DNA of 64,000 nucleotides from Bradyrhizobium sp. 199 (GTDB lineage: Bacteria; Pseudomonadota; Alphaproteobacteria; Rhizobiales; Xanthobacteraceae): the NCBI RefSeq assembly GCF_023073355.1, contig NZ_JADPJI010000004.1, positions 124,001 to 188,000 on the forward strand, given 5' to 3'. Made by a program: the position numbers and the translations under genes. The first letter of the stretch is position 1; the number at the start of each line of letters is the position of its first letter. Shown in pieces: positions 1 through 7,651 of the stretch. A model generated the notes under the pieces. It worked only from the letters and a program-made list of their open reading frames with translations, made no database searches and was not told where the DNA came from.

Positions 1-2484
1 CGCTTCGGCCTTCCGCTGGGTGGATTGCGCGATCCTGGAGGCGTGCATGGGCCGGCTGAAATAATAGCCCTGCGCCTCCGCACAGGCTTCTTCGCGCAGA
101 ATAGCGAGCTGCTCGGCGGTTTCGACGCCTTCGGCGGTCGTCGTCTTGCCGAGGCTGACGGCGAACGTAACCACGGCACGGGCGATTCGACGCGCCTCTT
201 CCCGCTCGCTGGCGAGCTCACTGACGAAGCTGCGGTCGATCTTGACCTTGTCGAACGGAAACTTCTGCAGGAAGCTCAGCGACGAATAGCCCGTACCAAA
301 ATCGTCGAGGGCAATTCGCACGCCGAGCTCGCGCAACCGCCCGAGGGCTGCGAACACCGCTTCGCTATCATGCATGATGACCGTTTCGGTGACTTCGAGC
401 TCGAGCCTTTGCGGATCAATCCCTGAGGTTGCGAGGGCGCCGACAATGATGGAGACGAGCTCCTTGCTCCTGAACTGAGCGGGAGACAGGTTAATTGCGA
501 TCGTCAGATCCGAAGGCCAGTTGGCGGCCTCGGCGCAGGCCGCCCTCAAGACCCATTCGCCGATGGGCAGGATCAGGCCAGTTTCCTCGGCGAGCGGAAT
601 GAACTCACCAGGCAAGACCAGACCGCGCTCGGGGTGATGCCACCGCAACAACACCTCGTAGCCGCAGGTTCGTCCGCTCTCTACCCTCACGAACGGCTGG
701 TAGTGAAGCTCGAATTCACCTCGCGCCAGCCCCTTCCGCATGTCCTTTTCCAGGTTGCGCCGGACGTGCATGAGCTGGTCCAGCTCCGGCTCGAAGAAAC
801 GGATTGCGCCGCGTCCGCCGGCCTTCGCCGCATAGAGGGCGAGATCGGCACTCTTGAGAATGACATCGGAATCGGCGCCATCGCCGGGCGCTATGGCTAT
901 GCCGATGCTGGCTCCCACCGTGACTTGATGGTCGCCGAGATCAAAGGGTTCGCTGAGCGCTGTTTTGATCGTCTCCGCGAGGGCGGCCGCCTCTACGACC
1001 GGATTCGTCGCGTAGTCCACGACGGCGAACTCATCGCCGCCCAACCGGGCAATCAACGTCATTTCCCTGCTGCACTGGCGCAAGCGCATCGCCACCGCGC
1101 GCAACAGCGAATCGCCCGCCGGATGTCCGAGCGTGTCGTTGACCTCCTTGAAGCGGTCGAGATCGAGCATGAGGACCGCCAGATGGAGGTCGCCATTGCG
1201 CGTAATGGAAAAGGCCTGATCCAAACGCGCCCGCAGCAGCATGCGATTCGGCAACTCCGTCAGCGCATCATGCTGCGCCATATAGGCGATCTTGGCCTCG
1301 GACCGGCGTTGCTCCGTGACATCGAGATGGGTTGCTACCCAGCCGCCCCCGGCCAACGGCTGCCTCGTCACGCAGATCAACCGGCCATCGGAGAACTCGT
1401 CGATCCGACTCGAAACCGCATTGACGGGCAGGGCATCGAGCTTCGCGATCAGCCGCTTGGCGGCGATGTCGCTGGGATCGCCCTTGAGCGTGCCGCTGAC
1501 GATGCGATGCCTGATGATGTCGCCATGCGGCGTTCCCGGGCGCAGCAACTCCGGCGGCAGGCGGTACAGATTGGCGTAACGTTCGTTGCATATTACGAGC
1601 CGCTTCTCGGCATCGAACATGCAAAGGCCCTCGACCATATGGTTGATCGCCGTATCCAGCCTCAGCGTCTGCTCCTGCAATTCGTGCTGCGAATCTTCGA
1701 GCTGCTGCCGGGCGTCCGAAAGCTGGCTGATGATCTCCTCGAACTTGGCGGTCCTGCTTGCCAGGCGACGATCGGCCAGCACGCCGATCAGGCTCATGCC
1801 CAGCACGGACAGTGCGACACCGGCGATCGCAAGCGCGAGCACCGCCGGAGACAGCGACAGGGCGCCTGTCGCACGCGTTGGATCCGGCGTGATGTGCACC
1901 GCGCCCATCGCCGTGAAATGATGCGACATGATGGCGAGTGTCAGCAGGACTCCCGCCGCGAGCGTTCCGCGGTAGCTCCGGTACTTGATCGCGACCGCCA
2001 GGGCGGCATAGCCGAAGCACATGCCCAGAATGATCGAGACCAGCACGAGGTCGAGCGACCATGCGACGCGGCCGGGCACTTCAAGTGCCCACATTCCGAG
2101 ATAGTGCATGCTGGCGATGCCGCCGCCGATGATGACGCCGCCTGCCCCCGCCCGCCAACGGCCGGAATCGCCGACCGCAACGCCGAAGCCCCCCGAGGTC
2201 AGAAGCATTGCGATGGCCAGCGAAAGCGCTGTCAACACGATGCCATAGCCGGTCGTAACGCCGGGCTCGTAGGCGAGCATGGCGACGAAATGGGTTGCCC
2301 AGATTCCGTATCCGATGGCGGCACCGGCAATCGCGATCCAGATCAGGCGCGTTCTTGCGCGCACCGCGATGGCACGATGGAAAATACTGACCGCGACCAT
2401 GCTCGCGACGAAGCAGACGAGACCAGCGAGGACGACGAGCCGAAAATCATGCTCGACAGTAAGGCAAGACAAAACGCGAAACAT
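1..2484 (-). CDS. MHYT-PAS-GGDEF-EAL cyclic di-GMP protein, truncated by the window edge
   Basis: The reading frame stays open from an ATG at 2484 to base 1 (828 codons visible), so the C-terminus is missing. The N-terminal ~225 residues form a seven-helix MHYT-type sensor with repeated 'ATHFVAM', 'SMHYLGM' and 'SHHFTAMG' motifs. A PAS domain follows (~265-385), then a GGDEF domain with an intact GGDEF signature near residue 480, then an EAL domain in which the signature reads EVL (~608) with 'DDFGTGYSSL' and 'AEGVET' present. I see no RxxD inhibitory site five residues before GGDEF. Such proteins make or degrade cyclic di-GMP at the inner membrane; which activity dominates cannot be read here. 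A GGAGG ribosome site precedes the ATG. Confidence 0.93.
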   Translation of the reverse strand, partial: MFRVLSCLTVEHDFRLVVLAGLVCFVASMVAVSIFHRAIAVRARTRLIWIAIAGAAIGYGIWATHFVAMLAYEPGVTTGYGIVLTALSLAIAMLLTSGGFGVAVGDSGRWRAGAGGVIIGGGIASMHYLGMWALEVPGRVAWSLDLVLVSIILGMCFGYAALAVAIKYRSYRGTLAAGVLLTLAIMSHHFTAMGAVHITPDPTRATGALSLSPAVLALAIAGVALSVLGMSLIGVLADRRLASRTAKFEEIISQLSDARQQLEDSQHELQEQTLRLDTAINHMVEGLCMFDAEKRLVICNERYANLYRLPPELLRPGTPHGDIIRHRIVSGTLKGDPSDIAAKRLIAKLDALPVNAVSSRIDEFSDGRLICVTRQPLAGGGWVATHLDVTEQRRSEAKIAYMAQHDALTELPNRMLLRARLDQAFSITRNGDLHLAVLMLDLDRFKEVNDTLGHPAGDSLLRAVAMRLRQCSREMTLIARLGGDEFAVVDYATNPVVEAAALAETIKTALSEPFDLGDHQVTVGASIGIAIAPGDGADSDVILKSADLALYAAKAGGRGAIRFFEPELDQLMHVRRNLEKDMRKGLARGEFELHYQPFVRVESGRTCGYEVLLRWHHPERGLVLPGEFIPLAEETGLILPIGEWVLRAACAEAANWPSDLTIAINLSPAQFRSKELVSIIVGALATSGIDPQRLELEVTETVIMHDSEAVFAALGRLRELGVRIALDDFGTGYSSLSFLQKFPFDKVKIDRSFVSELASEREEARRIARAVVTFAVSLGKTTTAEGVETAEQLAILREEACAEAQGYYFSRPMHASRIAQSTQRKAEA

Positions 2485-2510
2485 CCAGGCCTCCCATCGG
2501 CGGCATCGTC

Positions 2511-2529
2511 GATTAGAAACGAGCTAATC
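2511..2529. promoter_or_regulatory. Palindrome upstream of the MHYT/GGDEF/EAL gene
   Basis: GATTAG and CTAATC form perfect 6-base arms with a 7-base spacer, 27 bases before the ATG at 2484. The position fits an operator or promoter element. The sequence does not identify a binding protein. Confidence 0.35.
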
Positions 2530-2664
2530 GCGTTAATTTTGTGCCGTGGCTGATTGGATGCTTATCGATGCATTAAGCGCATCTGCGCAATTTGAAATGT
2601 CCCGACAATCGAGGCGCGACGATGCCGCGCCGTAAGCGCCACAGCCATGATCGGCAACGAAGGT

Positions 2665-3243
2665 CTAGGGGCGATTGCGGATGTGCTTGCGGCCGGTGAG
2701 CATTGCGCGGATGAGATTCTCGCGCTGGAGAATCCCCATCAGCAGCACGCCAAGCACGTGCAGCACGACGAGGACGATGACCGCATCCGACGAATAATGG
2801 TGGGTGTCCTCGACCCACCAGACGCCGAAGAACGTGACGGTCACCGACATCGCGCCCGTGATCGTCGAAACCGCGAGCGAGACCAGCAGCGCCACCAGCA
2901 TCAACGTGCCGGCGGGATTGAGTCCGATATAGCGACCGGTGATGCCGCGGCGCAGATTCCAGAGATAGCCCGGCGCAGCCCGGAGCCTGACCCTGATCAT
3001 ACGGAAGCGCGAATAGCGGCTTCCCCAAAAGCCCCAGGCCAGACGGAAGGCAAGAAGCCCGAGCACCGCATATCCGACGATGCGGTGAAGACGATCATAG
3101 ACGGTGGGCGTGAACCACGCGGCCAGAACGCAGGCCGCGAGAGCCCAGTGCCAGAGGCGCAGCGGGAGATCCCAGACTGCGACCGTCCGCGAAGCGGATC
3201 GATGCGCGGGGGGCCTGTCGGACACCCCGCGCGCTTCTGGCAT
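2665..3243 (-). CDS. Cytochrome b561-type membrane protein
   Basis: A 192-residue protein with four predicted membrane helices. The pattern is that of the bacterial b561 / Ni-Fe hydrogenase cytochrome b family: 'DLPLRLWHWAL' in helix 1, 'RLHRIVGYAVLGLLAFRLAWGFWG' spanning helix 2, and 'HHYSSDAVIVLVVLHVLGVLLM' near the end, which supply the haem-ligand histidines. The family moves electrons within the inner membrane. The ATG at 3243 is preferred to an in-frame TTG 12 bases upstream. It lies downstream of the PepSY-type gene at 3304-3582 on the same strand, a common pairing, and is probably cotranscribed with it. The physiological donor and acceptor are unknown. Confidence 0.85.
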   Translation of the reverse strand: MPEARGVSDRPPAHRSASRTVAVWDLPLRLWHWALAACVLAAWFTPTVYDRLHRIVGYAVLGLLAFRLAWGFWGSRYSRFRMIRVRLRAAPGYLWNLRRGITGRYIGLNPAGTLMLVALLVSLAVSTITGAMSVTVTFFGVWWVEDTHHYSSDAVIVLVVLHVLGVLLMGILQRENLIRAMLTGRKHIRNRP

Positions 3244-3303
3244 CGCATCAAGCAAAGGCCATCCTCAAGTCCTGCTTTGCGCAGATCTCGTCGCGCTCGC
3301 GAC

Positions 3304-3582
3304 TTACTTGGCGACCGTCTTCTTCAGGCTCAGATCTTCCGGGCTGTAGAACAGCTCGTAAAGCTTGCCTTCCTTGACGCCGTAGACCTCGTAGCACGAG
3401 CCTTCGATCTTGGAGCGCCGCACTTCATAGCCGAGCGCCTTGGCCTTGGCTTCCGCCTCGCTGGCCGGTTTCCACGACGCCTTGTCAAGCTTGGTGCAAT
3501 CCTTGAATCCGTCGGCCATGGCCGCCGACCCCATGCCCATCCCGACCGTCAGTGCAATGGCAACAACTCGAATGACCTTCAC
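3304..3582 (-). CDS. Small periplasmic PepSY-type protein
   Basis: A 92-residue protein with a signal peptide ('VIRVVAIALTVGMGMGSAAMADG', cleavage probably near residue 24). The compact remainder has the PepSY-like ending 'CYEVYGVKEGKLYELFYSPEDL' and two cysteines. The start is GTG, supported by an AGGAGG ribosome site about 9 bases upstream. It is the first gene of a two-gene unit with the b561 cytochrome. Proteins of this type are often found beside b-type cytochromes, but their exact role is not settled. The call rests on size, export signal, fold-like motif and neighbour. Confidence 0.75.
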   Translation of the reverse strand: MKVIRVVAIALTVGMGMGSAAMADGFKDCTKLDKASWKPASEAEAKAKALGYEVRRSKIEGSCYEVYGVKEGKLYELFYSPEDLSLKKTVAK

Positions 3583-3908
3583 GAACGTCTCCTCCTCTGT
3601 CGTGCGCGCTACGCGACCCGCGAAGCGGGACTGAAGGAAGCAAAGGTGATGGTGAAGTCAATCCGGTACGAGGCCATTTGGATTTAGAGTTGTTCTAACG
3701 GCCGCCAAAAGATCAGTGCTCGCCGCATTCAGCGGGCACGCGCAGGGTCGCTGCGGCCTTACGCCTCACGGGTCGGATGGATTGCTAACCGCGGGGTCGA
3801 GCGCATTCATCTTGTCGGGGCGGTTCAGACGAACATGGCGGCGCCATCGTCGATGGTGCGATGAACACGATCGATCAGCGTCCGCCTCCTTGGATTGCAT
3901 CGGCAGGT
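3583..3908. other. Intergenic stretch without a convincing gene
   Basis: This 326-base gap lies between the start of the PepSY gene and the end of the minus-strand membrane protein. Short open frames exist on both strands but have no recognisable protein features. It carries the ICE-like palindrome described separately and must hold the promoter of the PepSY/cytochrome unit. Confidence 0.6.
3683..3699. promoter_or_regulatory. Candidate iron-control element (ICE-like box)
   Basis: TTTAGAG-TTG-TTCTAAC is an imperfect palindrome that matches 12 of 14 fixed positions of the ICE motif bound by Irr-type regulators in Rhizobiales (TTTAGAA-N3-TTCTAAA, from memory). It lies about 101 bases upstream of the PepSY gene start, a plausible operator position. 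Irr binding is an inference from similarity. A Fur/Irr regulator is not encoded nearby. Confidence 0.45.
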
Positions 3909-4259
3909 TCAGTATCCTGCGGCCGCGAGCGCGATCACGGCGGTGAGGGCCTTCCAGCCAAAGCCGCGTCCGCGCGACCACCATGCGTTGGCGATGGCGG
4001 CAAAGCCGTAGACGGCGATGATCGTCGCCACGATCCAGTGCCGCGCGCTGTCCGATCCCAACATGGGCGCCGCAAGCAGGAGCACGCCGCCGCCGATCCA
4101 GGCCACCGTGCCGGCCTGCCAGACCAGCCGGATCAGCATGCGCAGGCGTTCCGGGGTGATGGTCGCTTTGGCGAACACCTTGGTTTCGCCCAGCACGCCA
4201 TGGATCAGGGCAACCACGATTCCGGCGACGCCGGCACATTGCAGCAGCAGATCACGCAT
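3909..4259 (-). CDS. Small four-helix inner-membrane protein, divergent from a TetR regulator
   Basis: A 116-residue hydrophobic protein with four predicted helices and no recognised catalytic motif. The start is placed at the ATG at 4259 rather than 4280, because an AAGGAGGCGAGG ribosome site sits inside the longer reading frame just before 4259. It is transcribed away from the TetR-family gene, and the two share a spacer with two similar palindromes, so it is probably the regulated target. The function is unknown. Confidence 0.8.
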   Translation of the reverse strand: MRDLLLQCAGVAGIVVALIHGVLGETKVFAKATITPERLRMLIRLVWQAGTVAWIGGGVLLLAAPMLGSDSARHWIVATIIAVYGFAAIANAWWSRGRGFGWKALTAVIALAAAGY

Positions 4260-4282
4260 CGCAGACCTCGCCTCCTTCATCT

Positions 4283-4296
4283 ATACAGTACTGTAT
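4283..4296. promoter_or_regulatory. Palindromic operator candidate 1 (ATACAGTACTGTAT)
   Basis: A perfect 14-base palindrome, 24 bases upstream of the membrane-protein start. It shares the ATACA..TGTAT outline with the second palindrome at 4326-4339; their centres are 43 bases apart, about four helical turns. This arrangement suggests paired binding sites for the divergent TetR protein. Confidence 0.65.
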
Positions 4297-4325
4297 GGAG
4301 ATAGGCGCTGGCCTGCCGCCTGTCA

Positions 4326-4339
4326 ATACACTAGTGTAT
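4326..4339. promoter_or_regulatory. Palindromic operator candidate 2 (ATACACTAGTGTAT)
   Basis: A perfect 14-base palindrome, 24 bases upstream of the TetR-family start at 4363. It differs from operator candidate 1 only in the symmetric central positions. Both divergent genes therefore have one such site at the same distance from their start codons. Confidence 0.65.
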
Positions 4340-4362
4340 GGTCAGGCCCATGGGAACGCGAC

Positions 4363-4893
4363 ATGACCGAACAGCTTTCCGCCGACGATTGGATCAGGGA
4401 AGGTCTGAAGGCGCTCGCCAAAAGCGGCTTCACGTCGCTCAAGGCCGATCCGCTGGCAAAGACCATGGGCGTGTCGCGTGGCAGCTTCTATTGGCATTTC
4501 GCCGATCTCGGTGCGTTCCACGCAGCCGTGCTGAAGCGCTGGCGCGAGATCGCAGCGGAGCAGATCATCGCCGACGTCGAAGCCGCCAGCGATGAGCCAC
4601 TGAAGGCGCTGCTGCGCAGGTCGTTCGGCGCGCGGCTCGATCTCGAGCGCGCGGTGCGCAATTGGGCGGCCTTCGATGCGATTGCGCAAGGGGCCGTACG
4701 CGCAATCGATCGCCGCAGGCTCGACTATATCGAGGGGCTGCTGGACAAGCGCGGACTTGCCCCGGCAACGGCGCAGGCCAGGGCACAGATCCTGTACTGG
4801 ACATTTCTCGGCTTCGCCCTGTCAGCCGCGCCCCTGCCGGCCGCACGGCTCCAGGCGCTGCTCGACGAGGTCCTAACAATGGTCTCCGCATAA
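4363..4893 (+). CDS. TetR/AcrR-family transcriptional regulator
   Basis: A 176-residue protein. The N-terminal helix-turn-helix is clear: 'GLKALAKSGFTSLKADPLAKTMGVSRGSFYWHFADLGAFHAAVL', where 'SRGSFYWHF' is the hallmark recognition helix. The C-terminal helical domain would bind an unknown ligand. The ATG at 4363 is chosen because the domain begins directly after it; the frame extends upstream but through the operator region. It probably represses itself and the divergent membrane-protein gene through the two palindromes between them. Confidence 0.93.
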   Translation: MTEQLSADDWIREGLKALAKSGFTSLKADPLAKTMGVSRGSFYWHFADLGAFHAAVLKRWREIAAEQIIADVEAASDEPLKALLRRSFGARLDLERAVRNWAAFDAIAQGAVRAIDRRRLDYIEGLLDKRGLAPATAQARAQILYWTFLGFALSAAPLPAARLQALLDEVLTMVSA

Positions 4894-4902
4894 ATTCATA
4901 TT

Positions 4903-4953
4903 CTGACGCGCTTTCTTGACGCGAACCGGTTCCTACTTGGCAGGAAAACGCGT
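4903..4953. repeat. Intergenic repeat, family A copy 1
   Basis: The block beginning GACGCGCTTTCTTGACGCGA and ending GGAAAACGCG closely matches the block at 9149-9200. Both lie just after a stop codon. The family has an internal inverted repeat and is of a type widespread in Bradyrhizobium intergenic DNA. Confidence 0.7.
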
Positions 4954-5016
4954 TGGCACCCGTGATGGGCGGGCCCGAATTTCTGTGCTAGAGGCAACCG
5001 ATTGCCGGAGACTCCC

Positions 5017-5214
5017 ATGAACCCGCCCACCGACCGTCCCGAAGCCAGCGTCGATCCCAAATTGCTGGAGATTCTTGTCTGCCCGCTGACCAAGGGACCG
5101 CTGGAGTTCGATGCTGCAAAGCAGGAACTGATCTCGCGCAGCGCCAAGCTCGCTTATCCCATCCGTGACGGCATTCCGATCATGCTGCCGGAAGAGGCGC
5201 GGAAGATCGACTGA
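5017..5214 (+). CDS. Trm112/UPF0434 family small protein
   Basis: A 65-residue protein with the family core '[16 protein letters not shown]' followed by '[21 protein letters not shown]', which is nearly diagnostic. Only one cysteine remains of the zinc-binding pattern seen in other Trm112 members. Trm112 proteins in general act as partners of methyltransferases; the bacterial role is uncertain. The ATG at 5017 has a GGAG site 6 bases upstream. An in-frame TTG at 5002 is less likely. Confidence 0.9.
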   Translation: MNPPTDRPEASVDPKLLEILVCPLTKGPLEFDAAKQELISRSAKLAYPIRDGIPIMLPEEARKID

Positions 5215-5323
5215 ATATCTTGCGACGGCTGCGCCGCAACGCCCCGGTGTCATCCCGGCGAAGGCGGGTAGGGTGCCTAGCTTGCGACTTCGCCGCGCCC
5301 GGGGACGACAGGAGAAATTGCCG

Positions 5324-6544
5324 CTACAACGCCTCGCCCTTCAATAGCCGCGGCACCTCGCCCGTGAGCCCGGCGGCCTGGCGGATGAAGAGGTTCTTCA
5401 GCGGCGGGGCACGGTCGACGAGGCCGAGGCCAATGTCGCGGACGGTGCGCAGCAGCGTCGACTGGTTCGAGAACAGAAAGTTCAGCGAGTTGGTGGCAAC
5501 ACCCATCGCCATGGTGTCGAAGCGGCGCCAGCGCTGGTAGCGTTCGAGCACGTCGGTCCCGCCGATATCCATGCCGAGCCGTGCGGCATCGACGACGACT
5601 TCCGCCAGCGCCGCGACATCCTTCAGGCCCATGTTGAGGCCTTGGCCCGCAATGGGGTGGATGACATGGGCGGCATCACCAACCAGCGCGAGGCGGGTGG
5701 CAATAAACGAGCGCGCGACGAAATAGGACAGCGGAAAGGCGCGCGGCTTGTCGAGCGCCTTCACCTCGCCGAGATGCAGGCCAAACCGCTGCTCGAGCTC
5801 GGCGTGAAATGCCTCGTCGCCGAGCGCAACGATGCGCGCGGCCTCGGCGCGGCGCTCGGTCCACACCAGAGACGAGCGTCTGCCCGAGAGCGGCAGGATC
5901 GCGAACGGGCCTGCGGGAAGAAAATGTTCTTCGGCGCGGCCCTCGTGATCGCGCTCATGGCCGACCGTGACGACGATGCCGGACTGGTCATACTCCCAGC
6001 CATGGGTCGCGATGCCGGCGCGCTCGCGCAATTTTGACCGCGCGCCGTCGGCGGCGACGAGCAGGCTGGCGGCGATGACGCTGCCATCGCCTAGTGTCAC
6101 GTCGATCCCCTCCGCGCGCGCATCATAGGATGCCACCGTGGTGGCGCGGAGGTCGATGCCCTCGGCTTCGGCGCGCGCCACCAGCGTATCGATCAGGCGG
6201 CGGTTCTCGATCATATGCGCAAAGGGCTCGCCCGGCGCGACATCGCCGGCAAAGTTGAGGAATACCGGACGGGTGGCGTCCTCCAGCTTGGAATCGGTGA
6301 CGACCATGTCGAGGATCGGCTGCGCCTCGCTCCTGACGTCCTCCCAGGCGCCGATCGCCTCGAACAGGCGGCGGCAGGCGGCCACGATCGCGGTGGCCCG
6401 GGGGTCGCGGCTCGGCCGCGTGCCGAGCGCGGGATCGGCGACGATGACGGGAATCTCGGGCCCGAGCCCCTGTCGCAGCGCCAGCGCCAGCGCCAGCCCT
6501 GCAAACGCGCCGCCGCCAATGACAATGCTACCCTGTACCGACAT
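5324..6544 (-). CDS. UbiH/UbiF/COQ6-family FAD-dependent hydroxylase
   Basis: A 406-residue flavoprotein monooxygenase. It has an N-terminal dinucleotide-binding motif 'IVIGGGAFAGLALALAL', a central 'VAADGARSKLRE' (the DG motif) and a C-terminal FAD motif 'LVGDAAHVIHPIAGQGLNMG', in the order and spacing of ubiquinone-biosynthesis hydroxylases. These add hydroxyl groups to the quinone ring. Which ring position is modified cannot be decided from sequence alone; UbiF, UbiH and UbiL types look alike. The ATG at 6544 is preferred over a TTG at 6562. Confidence 0.9.
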   Translation of the reverse strand: MSVQGSIVIGGGAFAGLALALALRQGLGPEIPVIVADPALGTRPSRDPRATAIVAACRRLFEAIGAWEDVRSEAQPILDMVVTDSKLEDATRPVFLNFAGDVAPGEPFAHMIENRRLIDTLVARAEAEGIDLRATTVASYDARAEGIDVTLGDGSVIAASLLVAADGARSKLRERAGIATHGWEYDQSGIVVTVGHERDHEGRAEEHFLPAGPFAILPLSGRRSSLVWTERRAEAARIVALGDEAFHAELEQRFGLHLGEVKALDKPRAFPLSYFVARSFIATRLALVGDAAHVIHPIAGQGLNMGLKDVAALAEVVVDAARLGMDIGGTDVLERYQRWRRFDTMAMGVATNSLNFLFSNQSTLLRTVRDIGLGLVDRAPPLKNLFIRQAAGLTGEVPRLLKGEAL

Positions 6545-6634
6545 ACCCAAATTCCCGGTCAAATCCTGGTCTTGCTAGCAGACTTGAGGTGGGCGAAACA
6601 GTGCGGTGAAACAAGGGCGGGATGGCCTCATTCG

Positions 6635-6725
6635 GTCATTCCGGGGCGAGCGCGAGCGCGAGCCCGGAATCCAGAGGTCGTCAGCTCGAGATTCCGGGTT
6701 CGCACTCCGTGCGCCCCGGAATGAC
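6635..6725. repeat. Inverted-repeat element with 14-base perfect arms
   Basis: GTCATTCCGGGGCG at 6635-6648 and its exact reverse complement at 6712-6725 enclose a second inverted pair built around CCCGGAAT and ATTCCGGG. A related partial copy lies at 30596-30658. It separates the divergent ubiH-type and tesB genes and covers an in-frame ATG at 6721, which argues against that ATG as the tesB start. Confidence 0.75.
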
Positions 6726-6747
6726 GAGGCATTTTGAAAGCACCACC

Positions 6748-7611
6748 ATGTCCAAAAGCCTGATCGACCTCATCTCGATCCTCGACCTCGAACAGCTCGA
6801 GGTGAATTTGTTTCGCGGCAACAGCCCGAAGACGAGCTGGCAGCGAGTCTTTGGAGGCCAGGTGATCGGGCAGGCGATGGTGGCGGCCTGCCGCACCGTC
6901 GAGGGACGACTGCCGCATTCGCTGCATTGCTATTTTGTCTTGCCGGGCGATCCGCAGATCCCGATCATCTACCAAGTCGAGCGCTTGCGCGACGGCAAGA
7001 GCTACTCGACGCGCCGCGTCACCGCGATCCAGCACGGCAATGCGATCTTCTCGATCATGGTGTCGTTCCATGCCGACGAGGAGAGCGCATTCGACCATCA
7101 GGACAGGATGCCTGATGTGCCGCCGCCGGAAAAACTCACCGCGGAGGAGGTGGCGAAGCAGCCGATGTTCCGGGAGATGCCGGACTTCATCCGCCGCTAC
7201 TATGAATCCGATCGCCCGATCGAGCTGCGCCCGGTCGAACTCGGCCGCTATTTCGGCCAGAAGATCGACGACGGCCGCATCCATGTCTGGATCAAGACCG
7301 CGGCGACGCTGCCGGACGATCCTGCGCTGCACATGTGCGCGCTCGCCTACGCCTCGGACTTCTCGCTGCTGGATGCGATCATGGCGCGCTATGGCCGCAC
7401 GCTGTTCGACAAGCGCATGATGCCCGCGAGCCTCGACCACGCGATGTGGTTTCACCGCCCCTTCCGCGCCGACGAATGGCTGCTCTACGCGCAGGATTCG
7501 CCGAGCGCGCGAGGTGGCCGCGGCCTCACCCGCGGCTCGATCTTCAAGCCTGATGGCACGCTGGTCGCCTCCGTCGCGCAGGAAGGTTCTGTGCGCGAGC
7601 GGAGGGGATAG
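6748..7611 (+). CDS. tesB: Acyl-CoA thioesterase II
   Basis: A 287-residue protein, the usual TesB length, built of two hotdog domains. Characteristic stretches are 'RVFGGQVIGQAMVAA' in the first domain and 'LDHAMWFHRPFRADEWLLYAQDSPSARGGRGL' with 'GSIFKPDGTLVASVAQEG' in the second. The catalytic Asp lies in the C-terminal part of the family ('MPASLDHAMWF'). It hydrolyses acyl-CoA to free fatty acid and CoA in the cytoplasm. The ATG at 6748 is chosen because upstream codons lie in a repeat element. Confidence 0.93.
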   Translation: MSKSLIDLISILDLEQLEVNLFRGNSPKTSWQRVFGGQVIGQAMVAACRTVEGRLPHSLHCYFVLPGDPQIPIIYQVERLRDGKSYSTRRVTAIQHGNAIFSIMVSFHADEESAFDHQDRMPDVPPPEKLTAEEVAKQPMFREMPDFIRRYYESDRPIELRPVELGRYFGQKIDDGRIHVWIKTAATLPDDPALHMCALAYASDFSLLDAIMARYGRTLFDKRMMPASLDHAMWFHRPFRADEWLLYAQDSPSARGGRGLTRGSIFKPDGTLVASVAQEGSVRERRG

Positions 7612-7651
7612 TCACCTCGAACGCGCGGCTTCGCATTCGAGGCTTTCCGGA

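Noticed and set aside
634-2553. 639-codon open frame on the plus strand
   Set aside because: It is antisense to the MHYT-PAS-GGDEF-EAL gene. Its translation has low-complexity Arg/His/Asp composition and no family motifs.
6622-6747. Longer TesB start at 6622 or 6721
   Set aside because: The extra codons lie in an inverted-repeat element, and the protein length from 6748 equals that of the family.
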